The notes: generated from the letters alone by a model not told the origin. Counted from the stretch's first letter, positions 32,939 through 42,471 are shown. The stretch is DNA of 64,000 nucleotides from Calothrix sp. NIES-2100 (GCF_002368195.1 NZ_AP018178.1:1-64000), one strand, 5' to 3'. Made by a program: numbers and translations.

Positions 32939-33511
32939 TTAAGCAGTACCGGCTGCTTGATCTGGCTTATTCAAGCTAGAGCTTCCATTCCATGACAGCA
33001 TCGCCCGTGAGACACCGGTAAAGAGAATGCTGACACCAAGTAATGTTCCAATCAGCCAAGGTGCATTAAAAGGCCACTGAAACCAAATCATTGCACCCAA
33101 AATTAAAGTGATAACGCCGTTACCCAATACCCATGTCCAGTTTTGTTGGGGACGCAGTCTAAATGCCAGAATTAATTCAAAAACACCTTCAGTTAATAAG
33201 AAGCTACCCAGCAATAGTGTCAATGTCAGGATACCTGTTGATGGGTAAATCAACAACATCACACCCGTTGCAATGTAGAGTACGCCTAACAAAACTTTCC
33301 AAACCAAACCGCCTTCGTTGCGGGTGTTATATGCATAGAACAGTTTAGCAAATCCCGCAGAAGCCAGAATCACTGCTACCCAAGTTTCTGCAAAAATTGT
33401 CGAGATAGCAGGGACTGCGATCGCTATAATTCCTAACACAATCAAGAGAACACCAGTTAAGAGTGACTTATTATCACTCTTGTTAATTTCAGTAGAAATA
33501 TTGGTTGTCAT
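32939..33511 (-). CDS. HdeD family membrane protein (DUF308)
   Basis: The 190-residue protein has six hydrophobic segments with the DUF308 pattern, including LLGVLYIATGVMLLIYP and LTEGVFELILAFRLRP. In E. coli HdeD gives acid resistance at high density; the cyanobacterial role is not known. The hydrophobic core is typical. It is a single gene on the minus strand with no neighbours in an operon. Confidence 0.85.
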   Translation of the reverse strand: MTTNISTEINKSDNKSLLTGVLLIVLGIIAIAVPAISTIFAETWVAVILASAGFAKLFYAYNTRNEGGLVWKVLLGVLYIATGVMLLIYPSTGILTLTLLLGSFLLTEGVFELILAFRLRPQQNWTWVLGNGVITLILGAMIWFQWPFNAPWLIGTLLGVSILFTGVSRAMLSWNGSSSLNKPDQAAGTA

Positions 33512-33900
33512 AGCAATTGTTTCCTTAATACCTTTTATTGCACTCTCAATTTAGGCTAAGGAATTTTTCCCTATGAAGACATCACCCTCAGGTAGACTCA
33601 TTGGTGATCTCAAGTTGATGGGTAATAATCCGCAAGAAGTACAAGGGACTTTCAAGTAAAAAAATATTCCCGAAGTGATTGTTGACTGTTGACGGTTGAC
33701 AGTTAACAGTCAACCGTCAACAACTTTAAGCTGTTGTTTATTTTTTGGAGTTCCCTAACAAACTTATCCACCATTCTCAGTGAAACAACTGTGGTCACTT
33801 GTAGCATAGTTAAACTATTTCTAAAAACAACTGACAACTGACAACTGACAACTGACACGCGAAGCGCAATAAAATTGAGATAAATCCTTTGTTAAAGCCC
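33512..33900. other. spacer with a 14-bp hairpin and heptamer-like repeats
   Basis: The hairpin TGTTGACGGTTGAC / GTCAACCGTCAACA (about 33686-33721) has a loop of 8 bases, and ACAACTG repeats lie at about 33828-33855. No gene seen. The words CTGACACGCGAAGCGCAATA recur almost identically near 47523. Confidence 0.6.
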
Positions 33901-34722
33901 ATGACTTCCGTATCGGCATTAACTTTACCCGATCACAACCAGTTACCAGATTCAGATGGTCAATTTGTGAAAAATCTTCAGGAGCATCCCCAAAGTATCT
34001 TAATTACAGATTCTATTAAACCTGTTTTAGAACAACTTCATCCTGACGGTCAATATTGTATTGGACAAGATTCTGGTATTTACTGGCGATTAACAGATCC
34101 CCCAGAAAAAGGTGCAGAAGCACCCGATTGGTTTTATGTACCAAATGTACCGCCAACTCTCGATGGGAAAATGCGGCGTTCCTATGTACTGTGGAAGGAG
34201 TATATTGCACCGTTGATTGTGCTGGAATTTGTTTCAGGTGACGGTACAGAGGAACGAGACAAAACGCCGCCATCCCAAGGGGAAGCGGGGAATGTTGGCA
34301 AGTTTTGGGTTTACGAACAAGCAATTCGCGTTCCTTATTATGGAATTTACGAAGTCGCAAAAGCCCAGGTAGAAGTTTATCACCTGGTTGATAATGCTTA
34401 TCAACTCATGACAGCCAACGATCGCGGACACTACCCTATTCCACCTTTGGGCGTAGAGTTGGGTATTTGGCAGGGATTATATCAAAATGCCGAATTACCT
34501 TGGTTACGCTGGTGGGATGCGGAAGGAAATTTATTGTTAACAGGTGAGGAACGCGCCATAATTGAGCAACAAAGCGCTGAAGTTGAGCGCCAAAAAGCTG
34601 AACTTGAACGCCAAAAAGCTGAACTTGAGCGCCAAAAACGCGAGAGACTGGTGGAAAAGTTACGTAATCTTTCCCCGGAACAACTCAACGCTTTAGGAAT
34701 TGATCCAGAAATGTTGGATTAG
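33901..34722 (+). CDS. Uma2-family putative restriction-endonuclease-fold protein (DUF820)
   Basis: The 273-residue protein has the Uma2 pattern: APDWFYVPNVPP, then LIVLEFVSGDGTEERD, where Asp, Glu and a later basic residue correspond to a PD-(D/E)xK nuclease active site. The family is highly amplified in cyanobacteria; its role is unproven. The C-terminus carries a heptad-like repeat, AEVERQKAELERQKAELERQ, likely a coiled coil. ATG 33901 was preferred over TTG 33889. Confidence 0.85.
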   Translation: MTSVSALTLPDHNQLPDSDGQFVKNLQEHPQSILITDSIKPVLEQLHPDGQYCIGQDSGIYWRLTDPPEKGAEAPDWFYVPNVPPTLDGKMRRSYVLWKEYIAPLIVLEFVSGDGTEERDKTPPSQGEAGNVGKFWVYEQAIRVPYYGIYEVAKAQVEVYHLVDNAYQLMTANDRGHYPIPPLGVELGIWQGLYQNAELPWLRWWDAEGNLLLTGEERAIIEQQSAEVERQKAELERQKAELERQKRERLVEKLRNLSPEQLNALGIDPEMLD

Positions 34723-34762
34723 GCACATCAATATATTCTAGAGGGCACGGCAATGCCCACCT

Positions 34763-34944
34763 GTGTCAACTTAACGTGAAACCCTTATCAAGACTTAATT
34801 TTGAATTAAATCACCTACCATCAAGATCCGCGTTACCCCACCCCAGTTTTGCTGGCGCAAAACCTCCCCTCCCCGCAAGCGGGGAGGGGATTGAGGGGTG
34901 GGGTAAAATGCCTGTGGAATAAGCGTTTTGACTTAAGTTGACAC
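34763..34944. mobile_element. MITE-like palindromic repeat, copy A
   Basis: The core is bounded by GTGTCAACTTAA and its inverse TTAAGTTGACAC. Internal arms form CTCCCCGCAAGCGGGGAG. Outside, GGCACGGCAATGCCC on the left and GGGCAATGCCGTGCCCC on the right form the two halves of another palindrome, so the core has split it. About 182 bp; related to copies at 35699, 35900 and 61492. Confidence 0.75.
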
Positions 34945-35055
34945 CAATGGGCAATGCCGTGCCCCTACAATCTGTCGCATTCCTTTTTAAAATTAGTATT
35001 ACCTTTGCTTAAGTCCTATATCATATTCCATATTTTTATTGATAAATCCCTGAGA

Positions 35056-35643
35056 ATGATCGTAGATGATTCGCAATTAGCTAAAACCAAACTCCGGCGT
35101 AATCTCTTGAAACAACGCCAATTAATGACGGTGAACGAATGGAGAGAAAAAAGCGATCGCATTTGTACGCAACTGCAAAACTCTCCTTTATTTACCCAAG
35201 CTAAAACCATACTTGCTTATTTCAGCTTTCGCCAAGAAGCCGATTTAAGTCCGCTGTTTACAGATAATAAATACTGTTGGGGATTTCCCCGGTGTGTGGG
35301 TAAATCTATGTATTGGCATCTCTGGAATCCTGAAGATACTTTAGCAATTGGTAATTATGGCATTAGCGAACCCCATCCCCACGCGCCAGTTATCAAGCCG
35401 GAAGAAGTTGATTTAATTTTAGTTCCTAGCGTGGCTTGCGATTATCAAGGATATCGCTTAGGCTATGGCGGCGGCTATTACGATCGCTTATTGAGTTCGC
35501 CAGAATGGGCGACAAAGCCAACTATCGGAATTATCTTTGATTTTGCTTATTTACCGCAATTACCCGTTGCATATTGGGATAAACCTTTAAATTTCGTTGC
35601 TACAGAGAATAAATTGAGCAAATTATCAAACTTGCTTTGTTAA
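35056..35643 (+). CDS. 5-formyltetrahydrofolate cyclo-ligase
   Basis: The 195-residue protein has the family features: KLRRNLLKQRQLM near the start, ILAYFSFRQEAD, the substrate and ATP site block LVPSVACDYQGYRLGYGGGYYDR, and a final VATENKLSK. It converts 5-formyl-THF to 5,10-methenyl-THF with ATP in folate metabolism. ATG 35056 gives normal length; the longer upstream frame runs into MITE sequence and is rejected. It is a single gene between two MITE-rich spacers. Confidence 0.92.
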   Translation: MIVDDSQLAKTKLRRNLLKQRQLMTVNEWREKSDRICTQLQNSPLFTQAKTILAYFSFRQEADLSPLFTDNKYCWGFPRCVGKSMYWHLWNPEDTLAIGNYGISEPHPHAPVIKPEEVDLILVPSVACDYQGYRLGYGGGYYDRLLSSPEWATKPTIGIIFDFAYLPQLPVAYWDKPLNFVATENKLSKLSNLLC

Positions 35644-35698
35644 GGGACTTACAAAAAATAAATTATGCCAAATTGTAGGGGCGGGGTTACCCCCATAC

Positions 35699-35882
35699 GT
35701 GTCAACTTAACATGAAACCCTTGCCAAAGCTTGATTTTGAATTAAATCGCTTAACATCAAGATCCGCGTTACCCCACCCCAGTTTTGTCTAAAGCCAAAA
35801 CGTCCCCTCAGAGTTTACGGGGAGGGGATTAAGGGGTGGGGTGAAAGACTTGTGGGATAAGCGTTTTAACTTAAGTTGACAC
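35699..35882. mobile_element. MITE-like palindromic repeat, copy B1
   Basis: Same ends as copy A (GTGTCAACTTAA ... TTAAGTTGACAC). The left flank is GGGGCGGGGTTACCCCC; the right flank is a 17-base perfect palindrome CAATGGGTAACCCATTG that separates it from copy B2. 184 bp. Confidence 0.75.
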
Positions 35883-35899
35883 CAATGGGTAACCCATTG

Positions 35900-36083
35900 G
35901 TGTCAACTTAAGCCGAAAGCTATATCGGGCAAGCGTTGTACAAATCCCCCATGCCCTCATCCCCTAACCCCTTCTCCCCAGGGAGAAGGGGAATTGGATC
36001 TCTAGCTCCCCTCTCCCAGGGGAGAGGGGCTGGGGGTGAGGGCGAAACCTTTTCACCAAGCGGGTTTCACGTTAAGTTGACAC
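35900..36083. mobile_element. MITE-like palindromic repeat, copy B2
   Basis: Same ends, but the interior differs: CCCCTTCTCCCCAGGGAGAAGGGG and CCCCTCTCCCAGGGGAGAGGGG form two hairpins. The right flank GTATGTGGGTTACCCC mirrors the left flank of B1, so B1 and B2 together sit inside one outer palindrome. 184 bp. Confidence 0.75.
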
Positions 36084-36278
36084 GTATGTGGGTTACCCCG
36101 CCCCTACGAGTTGCGGGTTTGGTAGGTTAATGATTGGAATCTTTTTTTATTTGGAAGTCCCTTACAAAAAATAAATTATCCATATTCCGTAGTGCGAGCA
36201 TCTTGCACTACGGAATGAACACCAGCAAGCTTGGGTTGGGATCGTGACGACATTAACGTTGATGTTGAATGTGCGGGC

Positions 36279-36425
36279 ATTTATTATAAATGGACGAGGA
36301 TTTATTATAAATGGACGAGGATTTATTATAAATGGACGAGCATTTATTATAAACGGACGAGGATTTATTATAAACGGACGAGGATTTATTATAAATGGAC
36401 GAGGATTTATTATAAACGGGCGAGC
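36279..36425. repeat. 21-bp tandem array, seven copies
   Basis: Seven units of ATTTATTATAAAYGGACGAG plus one base (G or C) in exact register. Because 21 is divisible by three, several frames stay open through it (for example repeated FIINGRG and IYYKWTR), but a coding role is unlikely: no ribosome-binding site and extreme repetition. Variation is limited to T/C at the thirteenth base, A/G at one position in the last unit and G/C at the end. Confidence 0.9.
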
Positions 36426-36574
36426 ATTTTGCCTAAGTTATCGAAAAATATGTTGATCAAGTTGGTTTAAATCAACTAAAACATGATATAATACATGACT
36501 TTAATCATGATACAAATACGTTGGTAGGGGCACAACAATGCTGTATCAGGGTTTTCGTGAATTGGTATTAGCAT

Positions 36575-36620
36575 TGACAAATGACAAATGACCAATGACC
36601 AATGACTAATGACCAATGAC
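36575..36620. repeat. heptamer array (ATGACCA units) over the start of the MalG-type permease
   Basis: Seven-base units ATGACAA/ATGACCA/ATGACTA repeat about six times and end inside the permease start codon region. The annotated ATG at 36616 is itself part of the array. Confidence 0.8.
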
Positions 36621-37458
36621 TAACTCACAACATCACAAATCACCACTGCAAATATTAGGAATTTATGGGTTGTTGGGAGCGATCGCACTCCTGACGCTGT
36701 TTCCCTTACTATGGTTAATCAGTACAGCCTTAAAATCGCCCACAGAAAATATATTGCAGTCACCACCGCAGTTATTACCCTCTCAACCGACACTGGCTAA
36801 TTTCTCTAGTGTGTGGCAGTCTCTACCCTTTGGACAGTACCTCTATAACAGCACTTTGGTAGCTCTACTGACTGTCGCTTTGAATCTGCTGTTTTGCGCC
36901 TTAGCAGCTTACCCCTTAGCCAGACTATCATTTCCTGGGCGAGACTGGATTTTTATTGCCATTGTTTCCACGATTATGATTCCCTTTCAAATCGTGATGA
37001 TTCCCCTGTATATTTTGACAGTGCAAATCGGCTTAAGAAACACTTATTTGGGGATGATGTTTCCCAGCTTAGCTTCGGCTTTTGGCATTTTTCTCTTACG
37101 ACAAGCCTTTATGAGCGTTCCTAAAGAAATAGAAGAAGCTGCCCGTATGGATGGCAGCTCCGAGTTAGGTTTATGGTGGTATATTATGTTGCCAGCAATT
37201 CGTCCGGCACTTGTGACCCTGGCTATTTTCGTCTTTATCGGTTCTTGGAGTGACTTTCTTTGGCCGTTAATTGTCATTCAAGACGAAAATTTGTATACCC
37301 TTCCCCTAGGAGTCGCCAAGCTAGCAGGTACGTTTTCTCTTGATTGGCGTTTGGTAGCTGCTGGTTCGGTAATTTCTATAGCCCCTGTATTGGTACTTTT
37401 TCTGTTTTTACAACGTTTTATCGTACCTACGGAAACTGGTAGTGGGGTTAAAGGTTAA
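36616..37458 (+). CDS. ABC sugar transporter permease, MalG/UgpE type
   Basis: The 280-residue protein has six membrane helices and the EAA loop EEAARMDGSSELGLWWYIML with the conserved Gly, typical of the second permease of carbohydrate importers (CUT1). It should pair with a MalF-type permease, a binding protein and a MalK-like ATPase, none of which is nearby. A solute-binding lipoprotein of a different class lies 10 kb away. The start falls in a heptamer array with no evident ribosome-binding site, so the translation start is less certain than the rest. Confidence 0.92.
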   Translation: MTNSQHHKSPLQILGIYGLLGAIALLTLFPLLWLISTALKSPTENILQSPPQLLPSQPTLANFSSVWQSLPFGQYLYNSTLVALLTVALNLLFCALAAYPLARLSFPGRDWIFIAIVSTIMIPFQIVMIPLYILTVQIGLRNTYLGMMFPSLASAFGIFLLRQAFMSVPKEIEEAARMDGSSELGLWWYIMLPAIRPALVTLAIFVFIGSWSDFLWPLIVIQDENLYTLPLGVAKLAGTFSLDWRLVAAGSVISIAPVLVLFLFLQRFIVPTETGSGVKG

Positions 37459-37622
37459 ACAATTCAAAGTTCAATATGATAAATTCCCAGAATTATTGGA
37501 GTTAGAATTCATAATGTTGAACTTCATCTCATCTCGAGATAGGCACACCCTAACTGGCAAGAGTGGCAACAAGTGATACCAATTCAAAATTCAGCAATAA
37601 AGTGAATTTTGAAAAATTGGTT

Positions 37623-38330
37623 TTAATGGGCACCAACCTTTAACAACACCACATGGATAGTCTTCAAAATTAGAATCAGGTCGTAACCGATAGACCACTT
37701 ACGCTGATAATCGATATCCATACTCACGATTGTTTCAAAATCGTTAATGCTGGAACGACCGTTAGCTTGCCATTCTCCAGTCATTCCTGGCTTGACTCGC
37801 AATCTTTCCCAGTGGTGTGGTTCGTAGTTGATGACTTCGTCAGGAGTGGGTGGACGAGTACCAACTAGGCTCATATCTCCCATTAACACGTTCCAAAACT
37901 GAGGTAATTCGTCTAGACTGGTGCGCCGCAGAATTTTACCTACGCGAGTAATGCGTGGATCATCTACAGATTTAAAAATGTGCCCTTGAGCTTCGTTTTT
38001 GACTAAATGCTTAAGTTTTTCGGCGTTGACAACCATTGAGCGGAATTTCCACATGCGGAAAGGTTTCCCATGAAGACCGCAACGAACTTGGCAATAAAAT
38101 ATCGGACCGGGATGATCGATAAAAGTAGCAATAGCTATGGGAACTGTTACTAAAGCTGTAATCGTTAGTCCGATAATCGCACCGCAAATATCGATTAATC
38201 GTTTTGCTTTGCTGCTGATAGAAGGGTGTAAAGGTTGTGGTGATAAATTAACTGAATCAATCTGACTCAAGAATGTTAAATTATCCACAATACAATCTTT
38301 GGCGTCAGTAGTGAAAGTTGAAATGGACAT
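37623..38330 (-). CDS. bacterial sugar transferase (undecaprenyl-phosphate glycosyl-1-phosphate transferase type)
   Basis: The 235-residue protein has a membrane hairpin near ICGAIIGLTITALV, then FRMWKFRSMVVNAE, the LRRTSLDELPQFWNVL block and GTRPPTPDEV, all conserved in enzymes that load the first sugar onto undecaprenyl phosphate for exopolysaccharide synthesis. It is of minimal length (no N-terminal CoA-binding-like domain). ATG 38330 is preferred; the longer frame begins with a TTG 57 bases upstream. The next gene upstream (38599-42471, same strand) is functionally unlinked as far as can be seen. Confidence 0.9.
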   Translation of the reverse strand: MSISTFTTDAKDCIVDNLTFLSQIDSVNLSPQPLHPSISSKAKRLIDICGAIIGLTITALVTVPIAIATFIDHPGPIFYCQVRCGLHGKPFRMWKFRSMVVNAEKLKHLVKNEAQGHIFKSVDDPRITRVGKILRRTSLDELPQFWNVLMGDMSLVGTRPPTPDEVINYEPHHWERLRVKPGMTGEWQANGRSSINDFETIVSMDIDYQRKWSIGYDLILILKTIHVVLLKVGAH

Positions 38331-38520
38331 AATTAGCCTTCGGTTTTTACTGAACTTAGCCGTTGCTACTGTATTTTCCGTTTCCAATAAGAGTTGTACT
38401 GAGTGCTAATATAGACAATTTTTTGCCCTTTCAACGCCACCTTTACACAATCTTTTAAATTTCTAGAAATAATATAAAGTTTCAGTATTGTTTCGGAAGA
38501 TTTAACAATACGTGATAAGT

Positions 38521-38580
38521 AAAAAAAACGTAGTCAGCACTTCAGTACTTCAAAAGAAAGTACTTCAGTACTGACTACGA
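38521..38580 (-). terminator. intrinsic terminator of the Hsp70-like gene
   Basis: Read on the minus strand, CGTAGTCAGTACTGAAGTACTT pairs with AAGTACTGAAGTGCTGACTACG around a 6-base loop, followed by eight T. It lies 19 bp after the stop of the 1290-residue gene. A related repeat is seen near 42898-42954. Confidence 0.7.
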
Positions 38581-38598
38581 AAGATTTTCAAAGTCCCA

Positions 38599-41500
38599 CT
38601 AATGAGCAAATTCTAAGGAAAAACTCAGTGTATATGGTTCTTCCAAAGATTGGCGAGTACTAGCTTTAATTGCGTCCAAATAGCGACGTAACAACAGCAG
38701 TTGTTGGGAATTGGGACGATAGGTGAGATTACCTTGTTTTTCAAATAGGGGAGTAGCGGCGATCGCCTGATAATCTGGGTTATCTTGGGAACTTTGGGTG
38801 AGCCAGGTGGAATCTGGACTGTTAGGGATTAAACCCGCAGGTAACTCACCTTCCAAGAAAGCTAACAGGCGTTGCTGACAAGTGCGGGTGTTAACACCTC
38901 TTCCCTCAAATAACTGGAGAACTTCACTAAAAGATAGGGGACGTTCTGGTAAGAGCCGTAGTAATTCTGTAAACAGGAAATAATCTGTGTATTGTTGCTT
39001 AGGTATTTCTAACACCTGGGGATGTAAAGGTAACATAGCCAAACCATAGGCAACTCGGCTACAATTGGGAGCGCCATTTTCACCCAGATATGAATCTTGG
39101 ATAATCTTGGCGTTGGGTAGTTTTTGCTTCAGCCAACGGTTGATTGTGGTGATGGAAGCAACTCCACCAGTCAAGATTGCTTGATTAATTGCTTCTGTGG
39201 GGATACCACGGGCTACCAACAATTTGTTGAGTTCGCGATTGAGGCGACGGACAAATGGAACTAATACTTGGCTTTCTAAATCTCGCCGTTCCAATACCCA
39301 GCGCTGGTCGGCTAAATCTAAGGTGAAAGTTTCCTGATGTTGTAAAATCAGCTTCAGAGCTAATGCGGCATCGAGTACAGCTTGTCCGAGCAAGGAACTT
39401 TCTAGACGCTGCTGGAGGCGAACGCGAGCTATAATATCCGGTTCTCCGACTCGCGGGAGTTCTAATTCTTCCAAACCCAAACTTTGCCAATACATTTGCT
39501 CTAAACCGGGAATATTCGATCGCCACAATCCCGGCTGAGAGCTAATTTGTCCGCTACCAATTTCTGAGCGTGATTGCCGAGATTTTGGTGGTAGAAGCAA
39601 TTGGCAGATAATATCTTGCTCAATACCCTTGCCACCATAGGCAAAGTTATGGAGCATGAAATCATTATGAGTCAATTGAGAGAAATTTTCTGACAAATCT
39701 ACCAATGCCATTTCGGTGGTGGTAGCCCCAATACTCAAAGCTAGGGTATTACCCACCAACGGCTGCTCGTTGATTTGTATGGGACGCAAACCTTGATTCG
39801 TGCTTAATTGTACTGTTTGTCCGTTGCCAGCATTGAGAACACTTAACAGACTGGCGATCGCTTCTTCGATGAAAAATACTTGCTGTGGATGTTGGATTAA
39901 TTTACTCGTCAGTAATGCTTCCCGGACATTAAAGCGATATTGTTCAGACCAACTCGATGGACAAGTGCAGATTGCACCAGCAATATTATTAATAATTGTC
40001 CGAAAACTTTGTTCGTCTAAACCCACAGCCGCAGCAATTAAACCTTGAGTAGTACTTTGACGATCGGATTTCAGGGTTAAGAGGAGTTTAGAGAGCGATC
40101 GCACAACCCAAATTAACGGCCCCGCAGAAAATTCATTGAATTGCAGCACAGGTTCCCATTTTTGTCTAGCATTTTTGTAAGGAATAGCTACTTGTAAATA
40201 CGGTTTCAACTGTGCTGAGTAGGGAGTGTTTTTCACCTCGGAATCTGACTTACTCGCCAAGTTCTCCGGACTGACAGATGCAGGTGCTGTTTGCTTATGA
40301 GTTTCTGTGCTTTCGGTTTCACCTTGGTGTACAGAAGCTGTGGGTAGATATACTTCTGCTGGTAACCGCAACGATTGCCCAAAAGAAGATGCTCCGGCTT
40401 GGTTTTCTGCTGACCAGTAGATCGGATAAACTACGAAAGTTGAACTATTTAATAGTGCCGCCGAAATTCCCGTTGTTCCTAAATCAATTCCTAAATACCA
40501 GCGCGACTCCAAAATATTGTCAGTTGAAACTGCTGGATGTTTGAAATTGTGCGCCGTAGAAACTGAAGAACTCGCCAAAGAGCCAGTTGTGCTTTCCTTT
40601 TTTTTTTCAATTATCGGGCTAAAATCTAACTCATGTTCTGCTTGGGGAACAGCACCAGCATCTAGCTGTGGTAATTCGATGGAGTCAGCAACAGTGGGGT
40701 TATTTTCTGTTAATTCTGCCCGATCAGGCTCAGTGTGTAATTGTTCTTCATGGCTTTTATTATTGCTACTCACCCAGCTAGCAATTAGCGGTGACTGGGT
40801 ATTTAGTAACCCATCAAATTGAGCCAAATCTTGATCCAATAACTGCAACTGCTCGTCATCCAAGGTAATATCAGGCATGGTAGCGGTTGCTTCTGGTTGG
40901 AGCAAATTTTCCTGTGACGAAGCCGGAATATAGTTATCTAAAGATTGCTCTTGTTGTTGATTAGCAATTACTGTTTTGGCTTCAGGGGTATTTGTTGTGA
41001 CTTCTTGGGCTGGTTCGGCGGTTGGAAGTACCTGCTGTTGGGCACCTAAATCAACTAATAGGTCTGTCAGGGCTGTAATACGATAAATACTATCTGCGGC
41101 TGGACTATCTGCGGCTGGCGAGCTAGTTGTCTGTGTAACTTCCTCAAAAAATAAATCGTTCCACTCCGGTGATGACTCAGTCTGTGGTGCTGGGGGATCG
41201 GGAATTAGTTCTAAATTTTGTTGTGTCACACTCGCGACTGTTTCCCCAGGAGAATCCACAACTTGCACAGGTTGGCTATCAGTGATATTTAATTCTGATT
41301 CAGTTGTAGTTTGTTGGGTAGATAGTTCGTTAAACTCCACCTGTGGCGCGGGAATTTCTTGAACTTGGTTGGTAACATTTTCTGTACTAAACAAACTGGC
41401 ATAAAGTTCGTCTACTTCATCTACTTCATCTAGTTGTGGACTATCCAGATTGAATGTAGTTGGGATGGGAGGCGGATTTTGTCCTGAAGATGGCGGCGCA

Positions 41501-42471
41501 TCTGCTAGCAGTTGAGACACCACTGTATGGAAATCTTCGGCTTTTGCTTGGCTAATTGGCGATCGCCCCGTTCCTAACTCTGGCTGAGTAGCAGCTGAAT
41601 GAATATCTTGCTGATTTGTCGATGAAGATGCTTGATCAGCAGGAAATTGTTGTAAATACTGCGTCAAGTTATTCACAAAGCTGGCCATTACCTGTTCGCC
41701 TTGCATTCCTTGACTGTGCATTCTCGCCAGTGCTTGCGCTAGAGATTCTTGATAAGTCTGAATGTTGCGCTGTAGTGCTTCAAAGACAACATTTACAGTT
41801 CCATCTAGGGATGCTAAGCGCTGATCTAAGTTCCCGCCTAGCTTTGTTAAGTGCTCTTGGGGATCTGATGTTTCTACTAAACTTTGATCTGTTGGCTTTG
41901 AATTGGCCGCGATCGGTAAATTTGCCAAACTCTCAGCTAATTGTGAGCTTAAAGTCGGCAGCAAGCGATTGCCCAGCACCTGTAAAAATTCGTGAATTAT
42001 CTGTTCTTGATTTGCCAATTGCTGACTGAGAGAGTAGTTTTGCAGCCTTTTTTGCTCCAATTGGCGAATTTCTTGGACAAGAGCAGCTCGCTCTTGCAAT
42101 AATCCGGCTAATTCTGCTTTTAACGGCTCAATTAAAGCTGAAACTTCACTACTTAATTTTTGAGACAACGCGGCGGTAATCTGTGCTGCATCCGGTTGCT
42201 GGTTTTGGCTGACAGGCTGAGGATGAGTCTGTTCCACAAATTTTGCTAACAAAGGTGATAGCGGTTTGTGTTCCGAGGGTTGACTTTGAGCATCCTTCGC
42301 TAAAGGTTCACTTTCGTTGAACCTACCGAGAAAATCGCGAATCCGCTCTAAAACCTCTCGTGGCTCCGTAGCGTGACTAGGTAAAAGCTTAGACAGGCGC
42401 TTAAAATTACTGTCTAGTAAGTTGTCAATGTCTGCAATCAATCTTTGAATTTCATCAGCTTGAGAAGTCAC
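38599..42471 (-). CDS. 1290-residue protein with Hsp70/actin-like ATPase module
   Basis: Three regions are seen. Residues about 1-270 are helical, with coiled-coil blocks (QERAALVQEIRQLEQKRLQ). Residues about 280-660 are Gln/Pro/Ser/Glu-rich and low complexity, likely disordered. From about 670 an Hsp70-like ATPase begins: WYLGIDLGTTGISAALLN (phosphate 1), then GNTLALSIGATTTEMALVD (phosphate 2, lacking the usual DxGGGT), and AILTGGVASITTINRW (adenosine motif). No standard substrate-binding domain follows; the C-terminal 180 residues are helical. It looks like a cyanobacterial Hsp70-related regulator or scaffold. Function unknown. The hairpin at 38521 ends transcription. Confidence 0.85.
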   Translation of the reverse strand: MTSQADEIQRLIADIDNLLDSNFKRLSKLLPSHATEPREVLERIRDFLGRFNESEPLAKDAQSQPSEHKPLSPLLAKFVEQTHPQPVSQNQQPDAAQITAALSQKLSSEVSALIEPLKAELAGLLQERAALVQEIRQLEQKRLQNYSLSQQLANQEQIIHEFLQVLGNRLLPTLSSQLAESLANLPIAANSKPTDQSLVETSDPQEHLTKLGGNLDQRLASLDGTVNVVFEALQRNIQTYQESLAQALARMHSQGMQGEQVMASFVNNLTQYLQQFPADQASSSTNQQDIHSAATQPELGTGRSPISQAKAEDFHTVVSQLLADAPPSSGQNPPPIPTTFNLDSPQLDEVDEVDELYASLFSTENVTNQVQEIPAPQVEFNELSTQQTTTESELNITDSQPVQVVDSPGETVASVTQQNLELIPDPPAPQTESSPEWNDLFFEEVTQTTSSPAADSPAADSIYRITALTDLLVDLGAQQQVLPTAEPAQEVTTNTPEAKTVIANQQQEQSLDNYIPASSQENLLQPEATATMPDITLDDEQLQLLDQDLAQFDGLLNTQSPLIASWVSSNNKSHEEQLHTEPDRAELTENNPTVADSIELPQLDAGAVPQAEHELDFSPIIEKKKESTTGSLASSSVSTAHNFKHPAVSTDNILESRWYLGIDLGTTGISAALLNSSTFVVYPIYWSAENQAGASSFGQSLRLPAEVYLPTASVHQGETESTETHKQTAPASVSPENLASKSDSEVKNTPYSAQLKPYLQVAIPYKNARQKWEPVLQFNEFSAGPLIWVVRSLSKLLLTLKSDRQSTTQGLIAAAVGLDEQSFRTIINNIAGAICTCPSSWSEQYRFNVREALLTSKLIQHPQQVFFIEEAIASLLSVLNAGNGQTVQLSTNQGLRPIQINEQPLVGNTLALSIGATTTEMALVDLSENFSQLTHNDFMLHNFAYGGKGIEQDIICQLLLPPKSRQSRSEIGSGQISSQPGLWRSNIPGLEQMYWQSLGLEELELPRVGEPDIIARVRLQQRLESSLLGQAVLDAALALKLILQHQETFTLDLADQRWVLERRDLESQVLVPFVRRLNRELNKLLVARGIPTEAINQAILTGGVASITTINRWLKQKLPNAKIIQDSYLGENGAPNCSRVAYGLAMLPLHPQVLEIPKQQYTDYFLFTELLRLLPERPLSFSEVLQLFEGRGVNTRTCQQRLLAFLEGELPAGLIPNSPDSTWLTQSSQDNPDYQAIAATPLFEKQGNLTYRPNSQQLLLLRRYLDAIKASTRQSLEEPYTLSFSLEFAH

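Noticed and set aside
34954..35055. N-terminal extension of the cyclo-ligase
   Set aside because: The extra residues derive from repeat DNA and have no family match; ATG 35056 gives the normal protein.
36231..36470. Open frames over the 21-bp array, giving repeat peptides
   Set aside because: The frames are open only because the unit length is a multiple of three; there is no ribosome-binding site and two frames are open at once.
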